DNA from: Chlorobiales bacterium
GTDB taxonomy: Bacteria > Bacteroidota > Chlorobiia > Chlorobiales > JACMJS01
Assembly (NCBI GenBank): GCA_014380515.1
Contig: JACMJS010000272.1
Coordinates: forward strand, 1-35,242
DNA length: 35,242 bases
Direction of reading: 5' to 3'
Shown here: positions 1-7,169 of the stretch, one piece after another
How positions within the stretch are numbered: position 1 is the first letter of the stretch
Layout: each line of letters starts with the position of its first letter
Program-made: the position numbers and the translations under genes
Notes under the pieces: generated by a model
What the model saw: the letters and a program-made list of their open reading frames with translations, nothing else
The model's database searches: none
Told to the model about the DNA's origin: nothing

Positions 1-1
1 G

Positions 2-499
2 ACGGGGGTTTCGCCGGAGCGGATGATTTTCATTGATGATTATATCGATCCCCAATCCGTGCGCATTGCCGATCTCTCGGCGGTTACGGCGATCTTCCCG
101 AAGGCGGGTGAAGAGGAAAAAATCTATCAGGCATTTATCGCTAAGCCGCACCCGCATTTGAAAGTATACCGTAAGTCCGAAGTGCCTATGCGGTTTCATT
201 ATCAAGCGAGCCGACGCATCTCGCCCGTCGTGCTGGTGGCCGACGAAGGTTGGTCGATTTCAACGCGCAATTTTTTTGAAGGTATCAAGGCGAAGAATGC
301 CGGCGGCGCGCACGGTTACGACAATCAATTGCCGTCAATGCGGGCATTGTTCATCGCGCATGGTCAGGGATTCAAGCAAGCTACAACCGTTGAACCGTTT
401 GAGAATGTGCATCTATATGAGTTGATGTGCCATCTGCTTTCGCTCACACCCGCACCGAACGACGGTTCACTTGATTCGATCCGCGGCGTGTTGAAATAA
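2..499 (+). CDS. Nucleotide pyrophosphatase/phosphodiesterase (NPP) family, C-terminal part
   Basis: The reading frame is open from the first bases of the window, so the N-terminus and catalytic threonine lie outside. What remains (about 165 residues) matches the C-terminal half of the alkaline-phosphatase-fold NPP family. It begins with a GVSPER-FIDDYID segment and ends with GAHGYDNQLPSM, a FIAHG motif and a VEPFENVHLYELMCHLL tail. The histidine of GAHGYDN and the one in the FIAHG segment correspond to family metal-site and fold residues. Family members hydrolyse phosphodiester or pyrophosphate bonds of nucleotides, usually outside the cytoplasm. The gene lies 47 bases upstream of upp on the same strand, so co-transcription and a shared role in nucleotide salvage are plausible, but that is inference. 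An internal ATG at 23 is not the true start because homology runs upstream of it. Confidence 0.85.
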   Translation, partial: TGVSPERMIFIDDYIDPQSVRIADLSAVTAIFPKAGEEEKIYQAFIAKPHPHLKVYRKSEVPMRFHYQASRRISPVVLVADEGWSISTRNFFEGIKAKNAGGAHGYDNQLPSMRALFIAHGQGFKQATTVEPFENVHLYELMCHLLSLTPAPNDGSLDSIRGVLK

Positions 500-546
500 T
501 TTTCGTTCGCATCAAAAAAAACTTTTCCAACTTTTCAATTTCACCG

Positions 547-1167
547 ATGAGTCTAACCGTTTTCACTCATGCAATTTTGCAGCGCGACCTTTCCGTCATT
601 CGTGATAAGCACACTTCGAACGACATTTTCCGCGCGACCGTACAGCGGATTTCGGAAGTGATGGCGGTTGAACTGTGCAAAACTTTTCCGCTCACCGAAT
701 TCACCTTTGAGACACCGCTTGAAATCACGACCGGCTACCGGCTTCGGGAAAGTTATGTGCTCGCGCCAGTGTTGCGGGCGGGGCTTGGACTACTTGACGG
801 CTTCCTGAAAATTCTGCCCGATGCGAGCGTTTCGCACATCGGCGTTTCGCGCGATCACCACACGCATTTGCCCAATTATTACTACTCCAACATCCCCGCC
901 AAAATTTCCGAATCGCATTGCATCGTGCTTGATCCGATGCTGGCGACGGGTGGAAGCGCATCGATGGCGTTGGACTTGCTGAAGCAAAAAGGCGCGAAGC
1001 AACTCACGCTTGTTTCCATCGTCGCCGCGCCCGAAGGCGTGCGTGCCGTTGAAGCCGCGCATCCCGATGTGCCGATTTTTACCGCCGCACTTGACCGTGA
1101 ACTGAACACGAGCAAATATATTCTGCCCGGCCTCGGCGACGCAGGCGATAGAATTTTCGGAACTTGA
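547..1167 (+). CDS. upp: Uracil phosphoribosyltransferase
   Basis: Converts uracil and PRPP to UMP in pyrimidine salvage, in the cytoplasm. The 206-residue length is normal for the family. The PRPP-binding loop LDPMLATGGSA is at about residues 128-138, and the uracil-binding C-terminal signature ILPGLGDAGDRIFGT closes the protein. The APVLRAGLG segment near residue 73 is also typical. The start ATG gives the usual N-terminus. The gene follows the NPP-family gene at a short distance and converges with the VanZ-like gene on the other strand, only 17 bases beyond its stop, with no clear terminator hairpin between them. Identification is secure. Confidence 0.95.
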   Translation: MSLTVFTHAILQRDLSVIRDKHTSNDIFRATVQRISEVMAVELCKTFPLTEFTFETPLEITTGYRLRESYVLAPVLRAGLGLLDGFLKILPDASVSHIGVSRDHHTHLPNYYYSNIPAKISESHCIVLDPMLATGGSASMALDLLKQKGAKQLTLVSIVAAPEGVRAVEAAHPDVPIFTAALDRELNTSKYILPGLGDAGDRIFGT

Positions 1168-1184
1168 GAGTTTGTAAGGAAAGA

Positions 1185-1562
1185 CTATATCTCCTTCACC
1201 GGAAAAAACTTGTAGCACAGTGCCGCAAGCGCGATCCCCAACACATCCGCGTTCAAGTCCATGATTTCCGCGCTGCGACCCGGCGTGAAGTATTGATGCG
1301 TTTCATCGGAGATGCCGTAGAGCGTGGCAAGGAGCAGCGTTGAGATGAACCAATGCTCGGCGAGGTAAGAAAACTTTTGTTGATGCCGCACAGCGCGGGC
1401 GAGGGCAAAAGTGAAGATGAAATAGATGCCTGCGTGAATGAGTTTGTCGTAATTGAACAAATCGAGTTTAGGAATATCCTTGCTCGGTATTGACGATTGA
1501 ATGAAGATCGCTAGCGCGCAGAGCACCGCCGGAAACTGATTGAGCCAAAACTTTTTTTTCAC
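1185..1562 (-). CDS. VanZ-like membrane protein
   Basis: A small integral membrane protein of the VanZ-like family. Visible features are four hydrophobic segments and the family pattern DKLIHAGIYFIFTF, followed by SDETHQYFTPGRSAEIMDLNADVLG. The E-x-H-Q and DxxxNxxG residues are characteristic. The open frame runs upstream to 1715, but that part overlaps the 3' end of the EnvC-like gene and contains only basic, low-complexity sequence. I chose the GTG at 1562 because it follows that gene's stop by about 35 bases and gives a 125-residue protein of normal VanZ size; no ATG is available there. VanZ of Enterococcus raises teicoplanin resistance, but the role of most relatives is unknown. It is probably the last gene of the leftward envelope block. 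Confidence 0.75.
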   Translation of the reverse strand: MKKKFWLNQFPAVLCALAIFIQSSIPSKDIPKLDLFNYDKLIHAGIYFIFTFALARAVRHQQKFSYLAEHWFISTLLLATLYGISDETHQYFTPGRSAEIMDLNADVLGIALAALCYKFFPVKEI

Positions 1563-1596
1563 CGTGGATTTTTTGCGGGGAGATGTTGCGGAGGAT

Positions 1597-3006
1597 TTAT
1601 TTTTTCGCCAGCCAGATTTCGGGATCGTGCTTTTCGCCGCGCTGCCAAATTTCAAAATGTACCACCGCGCCCGCCGTCGTGCCGCGTCCCGCAAGGCCAA
1701 TCGTCTGTCCCGCAATCACGGTCTCGCCTTTCTCAACGCGCACTTGCGAAAGGTTTGCGTACGCTGTCAGGTAGGAATTCGAATGCCGCACGATAACCAC
1801 ATTGCCATACACCGGGTTGAAATAAATCAGCGTAACCTTGCCGCCGGAGACCGCGAAAATATCGGCGCCCGTCGGGACGGAAATATCGACGCCGTTGTTG
1901 AACGAAACGATTTTCAAATCTTTGTTTTCATTGCGGCCAAAGGCTTGCACGATCACGCCGCCTTTGACCGGCCACGGCAAGCGGCCGCGGTTTTCATCAA
2001 AGTCCGCCGAGACCGCACTGTAGTCAAAATCATCCGGCGAGGCTTTGAGCGAAGGCAACGCATCCGGCTTTTCAATCGCCACGTCGCTGCGCCGACCGGA
2101 CTTTTCAGCGGCGGATTTTTCAGTTCCAAATTTTTCAGATGATTCGGTCGGACGCGATTTGCGGGCGTCGCTCGATAGTTTTTTGCGGCGGGCGGCTTCG
2201 AACTTCGCTTTCAGTTCCGCGCGGATCGCCACATCTTCCGATTCCATCAACTCCGCGATTTTATTTTGCAACTGCTTGGCGGAAGATTGCGACCGCTCGA
2301 TCTGCTCTTTCAAACTTTGCTTGTTCTGTCGCAGCACCGCTACCGTTTTTTCACGTTCGGCCTTCCGCGATTGGTAGGCCGCCGATTCCGTTCGCTTTTC
2401 ATCCAAGAGTTCTTTGTCCTCCGCATAGCGCAGGGCAAGGTCTTGTGCTTTGACCGCAATCTCCGCCTGCGTTCGGGCGATGTCCGTGATTTTCAACTTG
2501 CCCGCCAGTTCAAACCGCTTGATGTATTCCGTGCGGACAAGGGCTTGATTGATCGAGCCTGCGGAAAAGAGCAACTCCGCATCGTTCTTGATGCCGAGTT
2601 TATAAATGCCCACGGCATAGATTGCAAAATCTTCTTTCATTTTTGCAAGAGCCGTTTCCGCTTTCACAATTTCAACGCGCAGCGCGGCGATTTGTTTTCG
2701 CAGCATCGATTGGCTCACTTCCAACTCGCCGATCAGTTCGTTGTAGACCTTCAATTGCCGGTCGAGGTTCGAGAGAGCTTGGAGCGACCGCTGCTCTTCG
2801 GTGCTCGCCTTGCCCAACCGCGACGCATATTCTTGCACCTGCTTCTGGAGCAACTTCAAGTTTTGTTCCGTCTGCTTGCGCTGCCGCGCGATTTTTTGCG
2901 ACTCGCTTTCCGATGCAACCGCACGGCCCGCCGTGCCCCACACGAGCAAGGTCAGCGTGAGAGCCAACGCGGTTGCAGCGATTCGTTGGTTGAACGGCAT
3001 CGGCAT
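1597..3006 (-). CDS. EnvC-like factor: coiled coil plus degenerate LytM (peptidase M23) domain
   Basis: A periplasmic protein of 469 residues. It has an N-terminal signal peptide (to about residue 31, cleavage near AVAS), a long coiled coil (about 35-270), a charged Ser/Lys linker and a C-terminal M23/LytM domain (about 341-469). The architecture is that of EnvC, which activates cell-wall amidases at division. The zinc-site residues are mostly missing: the first His is Asn370 (NNGVD, Asp374 kept), the catalytic His of YAHLS is Asn418 (YANLS), and HxH reads V-V-H450. It should therefore be a non-enzymatic activator. ATG codons at 3006 and 3000 are both possible starts. It lies just downstream of the terminator of the TonB-family gene, so it may have its own promoter or depend on readthrough. 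Confidence 0.88.
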   Translation of the reverse strand: MPMPFNQRIAATALALTLTLLVWGTAGRAVASESESQKIARQRKQTEQNLKLLQKQVQEYASRLGKASTEEQRSLQALSNLDRQLKVYNELIGELEVSQSMLRKQIAALRVEIVKAETALAKMKEDFAIYAVGIYKLGIKNDAELLFSAGSINQALVRTEYIKRFELAGKLKITDIARTQAEIAVKAQDLALRYAEDKELLDEKRTESAAYQSRKAEREKTVAVLRQNKQSLKEQIERSQSSAKQLQNKIAELMESEDVAIRAELKAKFEAARRKKLSSDARKSRPTESSEKFGTEKSAAEKSGRRSDVAIEKPDALPSLKASPDDFDYSAVSADFDENRGRLPWPVKGGVIVQAFGRNENKDLKIVSFNNGVDISVPTGADIFAVSGGKVTLIYFNPVYGNVVIVRHSNSYLTAYANLSQVRVEKGETVIAGQTIGLAGRGTTAGAVVHFEIWQRGEKHDPEIWLAKK

Positions 3007-3040
3007 AACGAAATGCGGTAGTTGATTTTTTCAGTACGTA

Positions 3041-3068
3041 AAAAAGCCGGTATCACGACCGGCTTTTT
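3041..3068 (-). terminator. Bidirectional-looking hairpin terminator after the TonB-family gene
   Basis: A perfect 11-bp inverted repeat, aaaaagccggt / accggcttttt, with a 6-base loop. The minus strand continues into a T run. It begins 4 bases past the stop codon of the leftward TonB-family gene (3073), so it most likely ends that transcript. The A/T arms let it work in either direction. Confidence 0.85.
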
Positions 3069-3072
3069 GAAG

Positions 3073-3960
3073 TTAGAGTTTGCGCCCGAAGCGGTCGACA
3101 CTACCGAGTTTGAATGTAATCGGAATGATCATCGTGCCTTTCACCGCCTTGCCGCCAAGGGCTTTGGCCGGTTTGAACTTGATATCTTCACTGAGCACGC
3201 GAAAGACTTCATCGTTGAAAAGGTCGTTTGCACCTTTCAAGATTTCCACGTCGGTGGCGTCGCCCTGTTCATCGACATAAACGCGGGCAACGACTTGGCC
3301 TTCAACTTTAATTTTCTTGGCCGCCTCGGGATACTTGATTTTCTTATAAAGCATCTCGATGCCGCCGTCGATTTCGACCTCGTGTTCAGGAATGGCGGAT
3401 GCAACCGCGAAATCGGATTGCTGCTTATCGGCGAGTTTCTGAAGCTCAATCGCGTCTTGCTCTTCCTTGCTGATGGCTGGCGGCGGCGGGACGGATGCGC
3501 CGGGCAGTTGCTCCTTCGGCTGCGCTTCTTTCAAACGCTCGCGCTCCAGACGCAGTTTTTCCAACTTCAATTGTTGCGCCTTGCGGTCGGCCTCGGAAAT
3601 GGCGATGGCTTGCGTGGTCTTGCCGTCGCTTTCGCCCAAGCGAATGTCGAGCCGCACGGTGTAGTTGGAGGCAATCGAAACTTTTGTGCCCCAATCCGGC
3701 AGCCCGCGTTTGGAGGCTTTGATCGTGTAGTCGCCTTCCGGCACATCGAGCAGCGTGTAATATCCCTGAGCGTTGGAAAGCGTGGCTTTGGTTGTCGCGC
3801 CGGAAACATAGACGGTCGTTGCGGCGACCGGATCACCAATTTTATCCATCACCCGCCCGATCAAACGGCCTTGCGCGGTCGCACAAATCGGCATCATCAT
3901 CATCGTCATAGCCAGCGTGCTCTTCAGCAGCATACCGCGATACGGCAAATCTTTATTCAT
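3073..3960 (-). CDS. TonB-family protein with carboxypeptidase-like regulatory domain
   Basis: A 295-residue envelope protein. It starts with a signal peptide or membrane anchor (about 10-29). A carboxypeptidase-regulatory-like beta-sandwich follows (about 31-108, RLIGRVMDKIGDPVAATTVYV and GYYTLLDVPEGDYTI), then a charged coiled-coil and proline-rich linker (about 120-180), and last a TonB C-terminal domain (about 203-285, KYPEAAKKIKVEGQVVARVYVD and VFRVLSEDIKFKPA). Classical TonB links inner-membrane proton motive force to outer-membrane receptors. Here the beta-sandwich in place of a simple proline arm suggests a Bacteroidota/Chlorobiota variant in which TonB_C may serve as an adaptor. No ExbB/ExbD lies nearby. 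An aagga ribosome-binding site precedes the ATG by about 10 bases. Confidence 0.85.
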   Translation of the reverse strand: MNKDLPYRGMLLKSTLAMTMMMMPICATAQGRLIGRVMDKIGDPVAATTVYVSGATTKATLSNAQGYYTLLDVPEGDYTIKASKRGLPDWGTKVSIASNYTVRLDIRLGESDGKTTQAIAISEADRKAQQLKLEKLRLERERLKEAQPKEQLPGASVPPPPAISKEEQDAIELQKLADKQQSDFAVASAIPEHEVEIDGGIEMLYKKIKYPEAAKKIKVEGQVVARVYVDEQGDATDVEILKGANDLFNDEVFRVLSEDIKFKPAKALGGKAVKGTMIIPITFKLGSVDRFGRKL

Positions 3961-4082
3961 CTTTACTTACGTCCTTGTTATATATCTGTGAAACTTTCCT
4001 AAAGCGAATTTAACACCGACTTAACACAATCCGAAACAAAATCTCTGCCGCCTGACCCTGCGCGGGTATCAGCCATTCCCGA

Positions 4083-6938
4083 TTATCGCGTTTGAAACAA
4101 ATCGACGGGCGTTTCGCGCCGCTCAAGTTTGATGTCGCGCAGTTGCGGGGCTTTGAGACCGATGCTGAAAAAGTAACTGCGATAGAGGCCGACGGGCGTC
4201 CACTGAAAACTCATTTCCCAGCAATGCAAATCCCGGCTGACGTAGATCGTCGGAAAGGTAAACTGCCGGTCGGTGAAGGAGTAGCCGCCATTGGCACTGA
4301 TCTTCCAATTCGGCGTCGGTGAAAAACTCGCGTTCGCGTTGGCCGTTGCGACAACGGTTGCGGGTACAAGCGGGTTGGGCTGCGTTGATCTGATATTCAC
4401 ACCGGCGGAGAGTTGCCACGGCACATCGAAATCCACTGCGCCGTCTCCGGCAAGCGTACTGAAATCCGTCGGCGGCAACCCCAAGGCTTTGCGGCGAATT
4501 TTTTCTTCTTCCACACGCAGCGAATCCTGCGGCGAGGTGAGCCGGTCGGGATTGGATTGCTTTTGCCCTTGCAGCGAGGTTGAAAAATTCAAATCGAAAC
4601 TCGTCAGGCGAGCTAGGCCGCGTCCGTCATCGAGCAAATACCGGTTGATGCGCGTGCCCACCGAATCGTAACTGTAGAAATCAAACGTCACCGAGCCGCT
4701 CAAATTCAAATACGGCGCGAGCGTGTTGCTCGTTGCCGAAAGGTTGAGCGGAGCGAGGTTGAACGCCGTCGCGCCGAAGTTGTAGCCGGAACTCAGATTG
4801 ACGTTGAGAAATTGATAGACGCGCTCGTTGCGCTGCGGATCGTCAATCGCCCGAGTCGTGTCTTCGGTGCGCACTTTCACATCAAAACGGTTGCTGAGCG
4901 AGACGGCCAGATTTTGCACCGCGCTCGCGCCGGGCGAATACAACGCGCCTTCGAACTTGCTGTACTTAACCGCCGTCCCCGCACTATCGATGTAAGTTCT
5001 GAAGAAGCCATATCCGTCGGTAGAAAAATCCGGCGTGTATTGATATGAAATGTTCGGTTCAAGCACGTGCCGGAAGGCTTTGATGCCGACTAGATTTTCA
5101 AGCCATTCAGTGTTGGCAATGCCGTAGATGCGCGACGAGAGTCCGAAATTAAATCCGTACGTCGCAAAGCCCGTAGAGCCTTTGGTGAAGCGGGTTACGA
5201 CGGTAGAATCAACCGGGTTGTAAAACTTTTCCGCAGTGCGGTCGACGATAAACTGATTCACACTTACCGACGCACCAAAATTGAAATATCGAAACGCCGT
5301 ACCGCTGATCGCCAGCGGATACACCAGTCCTATGCCGCTGAGGTCGCTTGCGGGCGAGGTATGTTGCAATTGTCCGCTCGCGCTTACACTCGCCGAAATG
5401 TTCGCTTGAAACTCTGTCGAAAATTGTTGTTGATACGCCAGCGAAACTCCCGTGCCGAACGACGAGGTGTTGCTTGACGCCGTGGGCGCGTCTTGCGTCG
5501 AGAAGTTCAGCGATGTGGATGCGGGCGAGATGATCAGTTTCTCCGCGAACGATTGCCCCGTGCCGCCTTTGCGTTTGAACGGGAAAAGTTGTCCGGTAAA
5601 AAACGTCAGCGCGAACGATTGCCCCGCGCTTTGATCGGTCAGCCGCTGGGTGCGAGTGTAGCCGAAACTTAGGCTTGTGTTTTCATTGAAGCGTTTATTG
5701 ATGCTCGCGTTCGAGGTTACGTCCTGATTGACGATGCTGTAGCCGGAAATGCTGTTCAAGCTGAACTGGTTGCCGCCGTTGAAACGCAGATTCAGATTGG
5801 CATCGAGCGTCGGATCAAAAATTTGAGAATGCAAAATGCCAATCGTCCACCGGTCGGTTTGTGAGAAATCAGGATCGGTGGATTCATTGAAGAAGAGTCG
5901 CTCGAACTCCGCGTCAATCGCGCCGGTATAGTCGTAGCGTTTGGCGTAGTTGAAGCGCGAGCCGACGCGGTAGCTGCCGCGCGTGCCCCAATCGCCGTCG
6001 ATTTTAAAGTCGGAGTAATCGTCGATTGCCCAGTAGTAACCGCCTTGCGCGAGGTAGTAGCCTTTGAACGTATCGAAGCCGTAGCGCGGCACGATGATGC
6101 CGGAGGCGCGGCCTGACTGCGACGGAAAGAAGATGAAGGGCAACGCGAAGAGCGGCACGCCCTCGATGTAGAGCACGATGGGACGGGCGAAGATGCGGTC
6201 TTTGGGAACGATCTTCATTTGCTTCGCATAAAAATAATAGTGCGGCGGATTGTGATTGCACGTGGTGTATCGCCCGTCTTCAATGTTGAGCGAGCCGTCT
6301 TCCATGCGTTTAATTTTTTCGCCGCTGTAGTAGCCTTCATCGATCTTCGTGGTGGCGACGGAAACCTTGCCGCGCTTGGTCTTGAAATTATAAGCCATCG
6401 ATGACGCCACATATTCCCCGCCCGCATCGCGGAAGACGGGCTGCGACGTCAATTTTCCGAGCGAATCAAAATGACTTTGCGCGGTGAGCGTACTGCTGTC
6501 GGTGTTCACGGCCACGGCGGGCGCGACGAGTTTAAATTCCTGATACGAAATTTGGCTGCCGTCGCCGTAGAGATACATGCGTTTCGCCTTCAAATCATAA
6601 ATCACCGAATCGGGCGAAGTGTATCTCACCACATCTTCCAACCCCGCGGGCGATTTTTTCGAACTGTCGGATTTGGTGCTGTCGAGTTTTGTGCTGTCCC
6701 GCAGTGCGATTGCGTTGCGCAAGGTGTCCGAAGAGGGAAAGTTCTCGAGTGAATCCACCGCGGTGCGGGATTGCGATGAATCACTCGGCGCACCGTTTTT
6801 TTGGCGAAGTGAATCTTGCAGTTGCGATACAGGTATGGATGCAGTTCTCGCCGTGCCGCACGCTGCGAGACCGCACAGGGCAAAGCCAAGTGCAAACGCA
6901 AGCAGCAGCGATGTTGGGCAGCGATGTTTAGAAAGCAT
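4083..6938 (-). CDS. lptD: LptD-like outer-membrane LPS assembly protein
   Basis: About 951 residues. After a signal sequence and a Ser/Thr/Asp-rich stretch comes an OstA/LptA-like jellyroll segment (VIYDLKAKRMYLYGDGSQ, about 105-260) with the family hallmark TTCNHNPPHYYFYAKQMKIV. The C-terminal region of about 650 residues alternates aromatic and polar residues and ends in a strand, as expected of the large LptD barrel. LptD receives LPS from the periplasmic Lpt bridge and inserts it into the outer leaflet. I start it at the ATG at 6938, which gives a signal peptide. The frame is open to 7070, but that extension is translated repeat DNA. The signal peptide ends in LAAC, which looks like a lipoprotein box and is odd for a barrel protein. 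An LptF/G-type permease lies 6 kb away. Confidence 0.85.
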   Translation of the reverse strand: MLSKHRCPTSLLLAFALGFALCGLAACGTARTASIPVSQLQDSLRQKNGAPSDSSQSRTAVDSLENFPSSDTLRNAIALRDSTKLDSTKSDSSKKSPAGLEDVVRYTSPDSVIYDLKAKRMYLYGDGSQISYQEFKLVAPAVAVNTDSSTLTAQSHFDSLGKLTSQPVFRDAGGEYVASSMAYNFKTKRGKVSVATTKIDEGYYSGEKIKRMEDGSLNIEDGRYTTCNHNPPHYYFYAKQMKIVPKDRIFARPIVLYIEGVPLFALPFIFFPSQSGRASGIIVPRYGFDTFKGYYLAQGGYYWAIDDYSDFKIDGDWGTRGSYRVGSRFNYAKRYDYTGAIDAEFERLFFNESTDPDFSQTDRWTIGILHSQIFDPTLDANLNLRFNGGNQFSLNSISGYSIVNQDVTSNASINKRFNENTSLSFGYTRTQRLTDQSAGQSFALTFFTGQLFPFKRKGGTGQSFAEKLIISPASTSLNFSTQDAPTASSNTSSFGTGVSLAYQQQFSTEFQANISASVSASGQLQHTSPASDLSGIGLVYPLAISGTAFRYFNFGASVSVNQFIVDRTAEKFYNPVDSTVVTRFTKGSTGFATYGFNFGLSSRIYGIANTEWLENLVGIKAFRHVLEPNISYQYTPDFSTDGYGFFRTYIDSAGTAVKYSKFEGALYSPGASAVQNLAVSLSNRFDVKVRTEDTTRAIDDPQRNERVYQFLNVNLSSGYNFGATAFNLAPLNLSATSNTLAPYLNLSGSVTFDFYSYDSVGTRINRYLLDDGRGLARLTSFDLNFSTSLQGQKQSNPDRLTSPQDSLRVEEEKIRRKALGLPPTDFSTLAGDGAVDFDVPWQLSAGVNIRSTQPNPLVPATVVATANANASFSPTPNWKISANGGYSFTDRQFTFPTIYVSRDLHCWEMSFQWTPVGLYRSYFFSIGLKAPQLRDIKLERRETPVDLFQTR

Positions 6939-7000
6939 GATGGCAGTCAAAGCGAGGCGTGTCTCATTCACCGGAGTTGGAAACAGCTCGAATTCAAACT

Positions 7001-7115
7001 CCCCTCCTTGTTTTAAGGAGGGGCGCAGGGGTGGTGGTTCTTCGTTCAACCGCCCCGTCCTCGCGGACACCCCGCCTTGATTTGAGCTTGACGAAATAAA
7101 TTTCGTAAGGCGGGG
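7001..7115. repeat. Structured intergenic repeat, family A copy 3 (inner module flipped)
   Basis: This is a chain of hairpins between lptD and the heparinase-like gene. A 9-bp stem cccctcctt/aaggagggg (7001-7023) comes first. Then a small gtcc-tcgc-ggac hairpin (7057-7068). Last is a large arm pair ccccgcctt (7070-7078) / aaggcgggg (7107-7115) that encloses tttgagcttg and the inner hairpin acgaaa-taaa-tttcgt (7091-7106). The architecture matches the repeats at 12790 and 24415, but the outer arms differ in sequence and the inner module has the opposite orientation. Downstream sequence to 7169 shows nothing else. Confidence 0.75.
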
Positions 7116-7169
7116 AGTGTTGGTTCGTCGGGCGGTGTAAATAGATTCTGAAATTCTTGGGACAGTTTG

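Noticed and set aside
3022-4002. 326-codon open frame opposite the TonB-family gene
   Set aside because: It is antisense to a gene with clear domains, and its translation is compositionally biased with no family motif.
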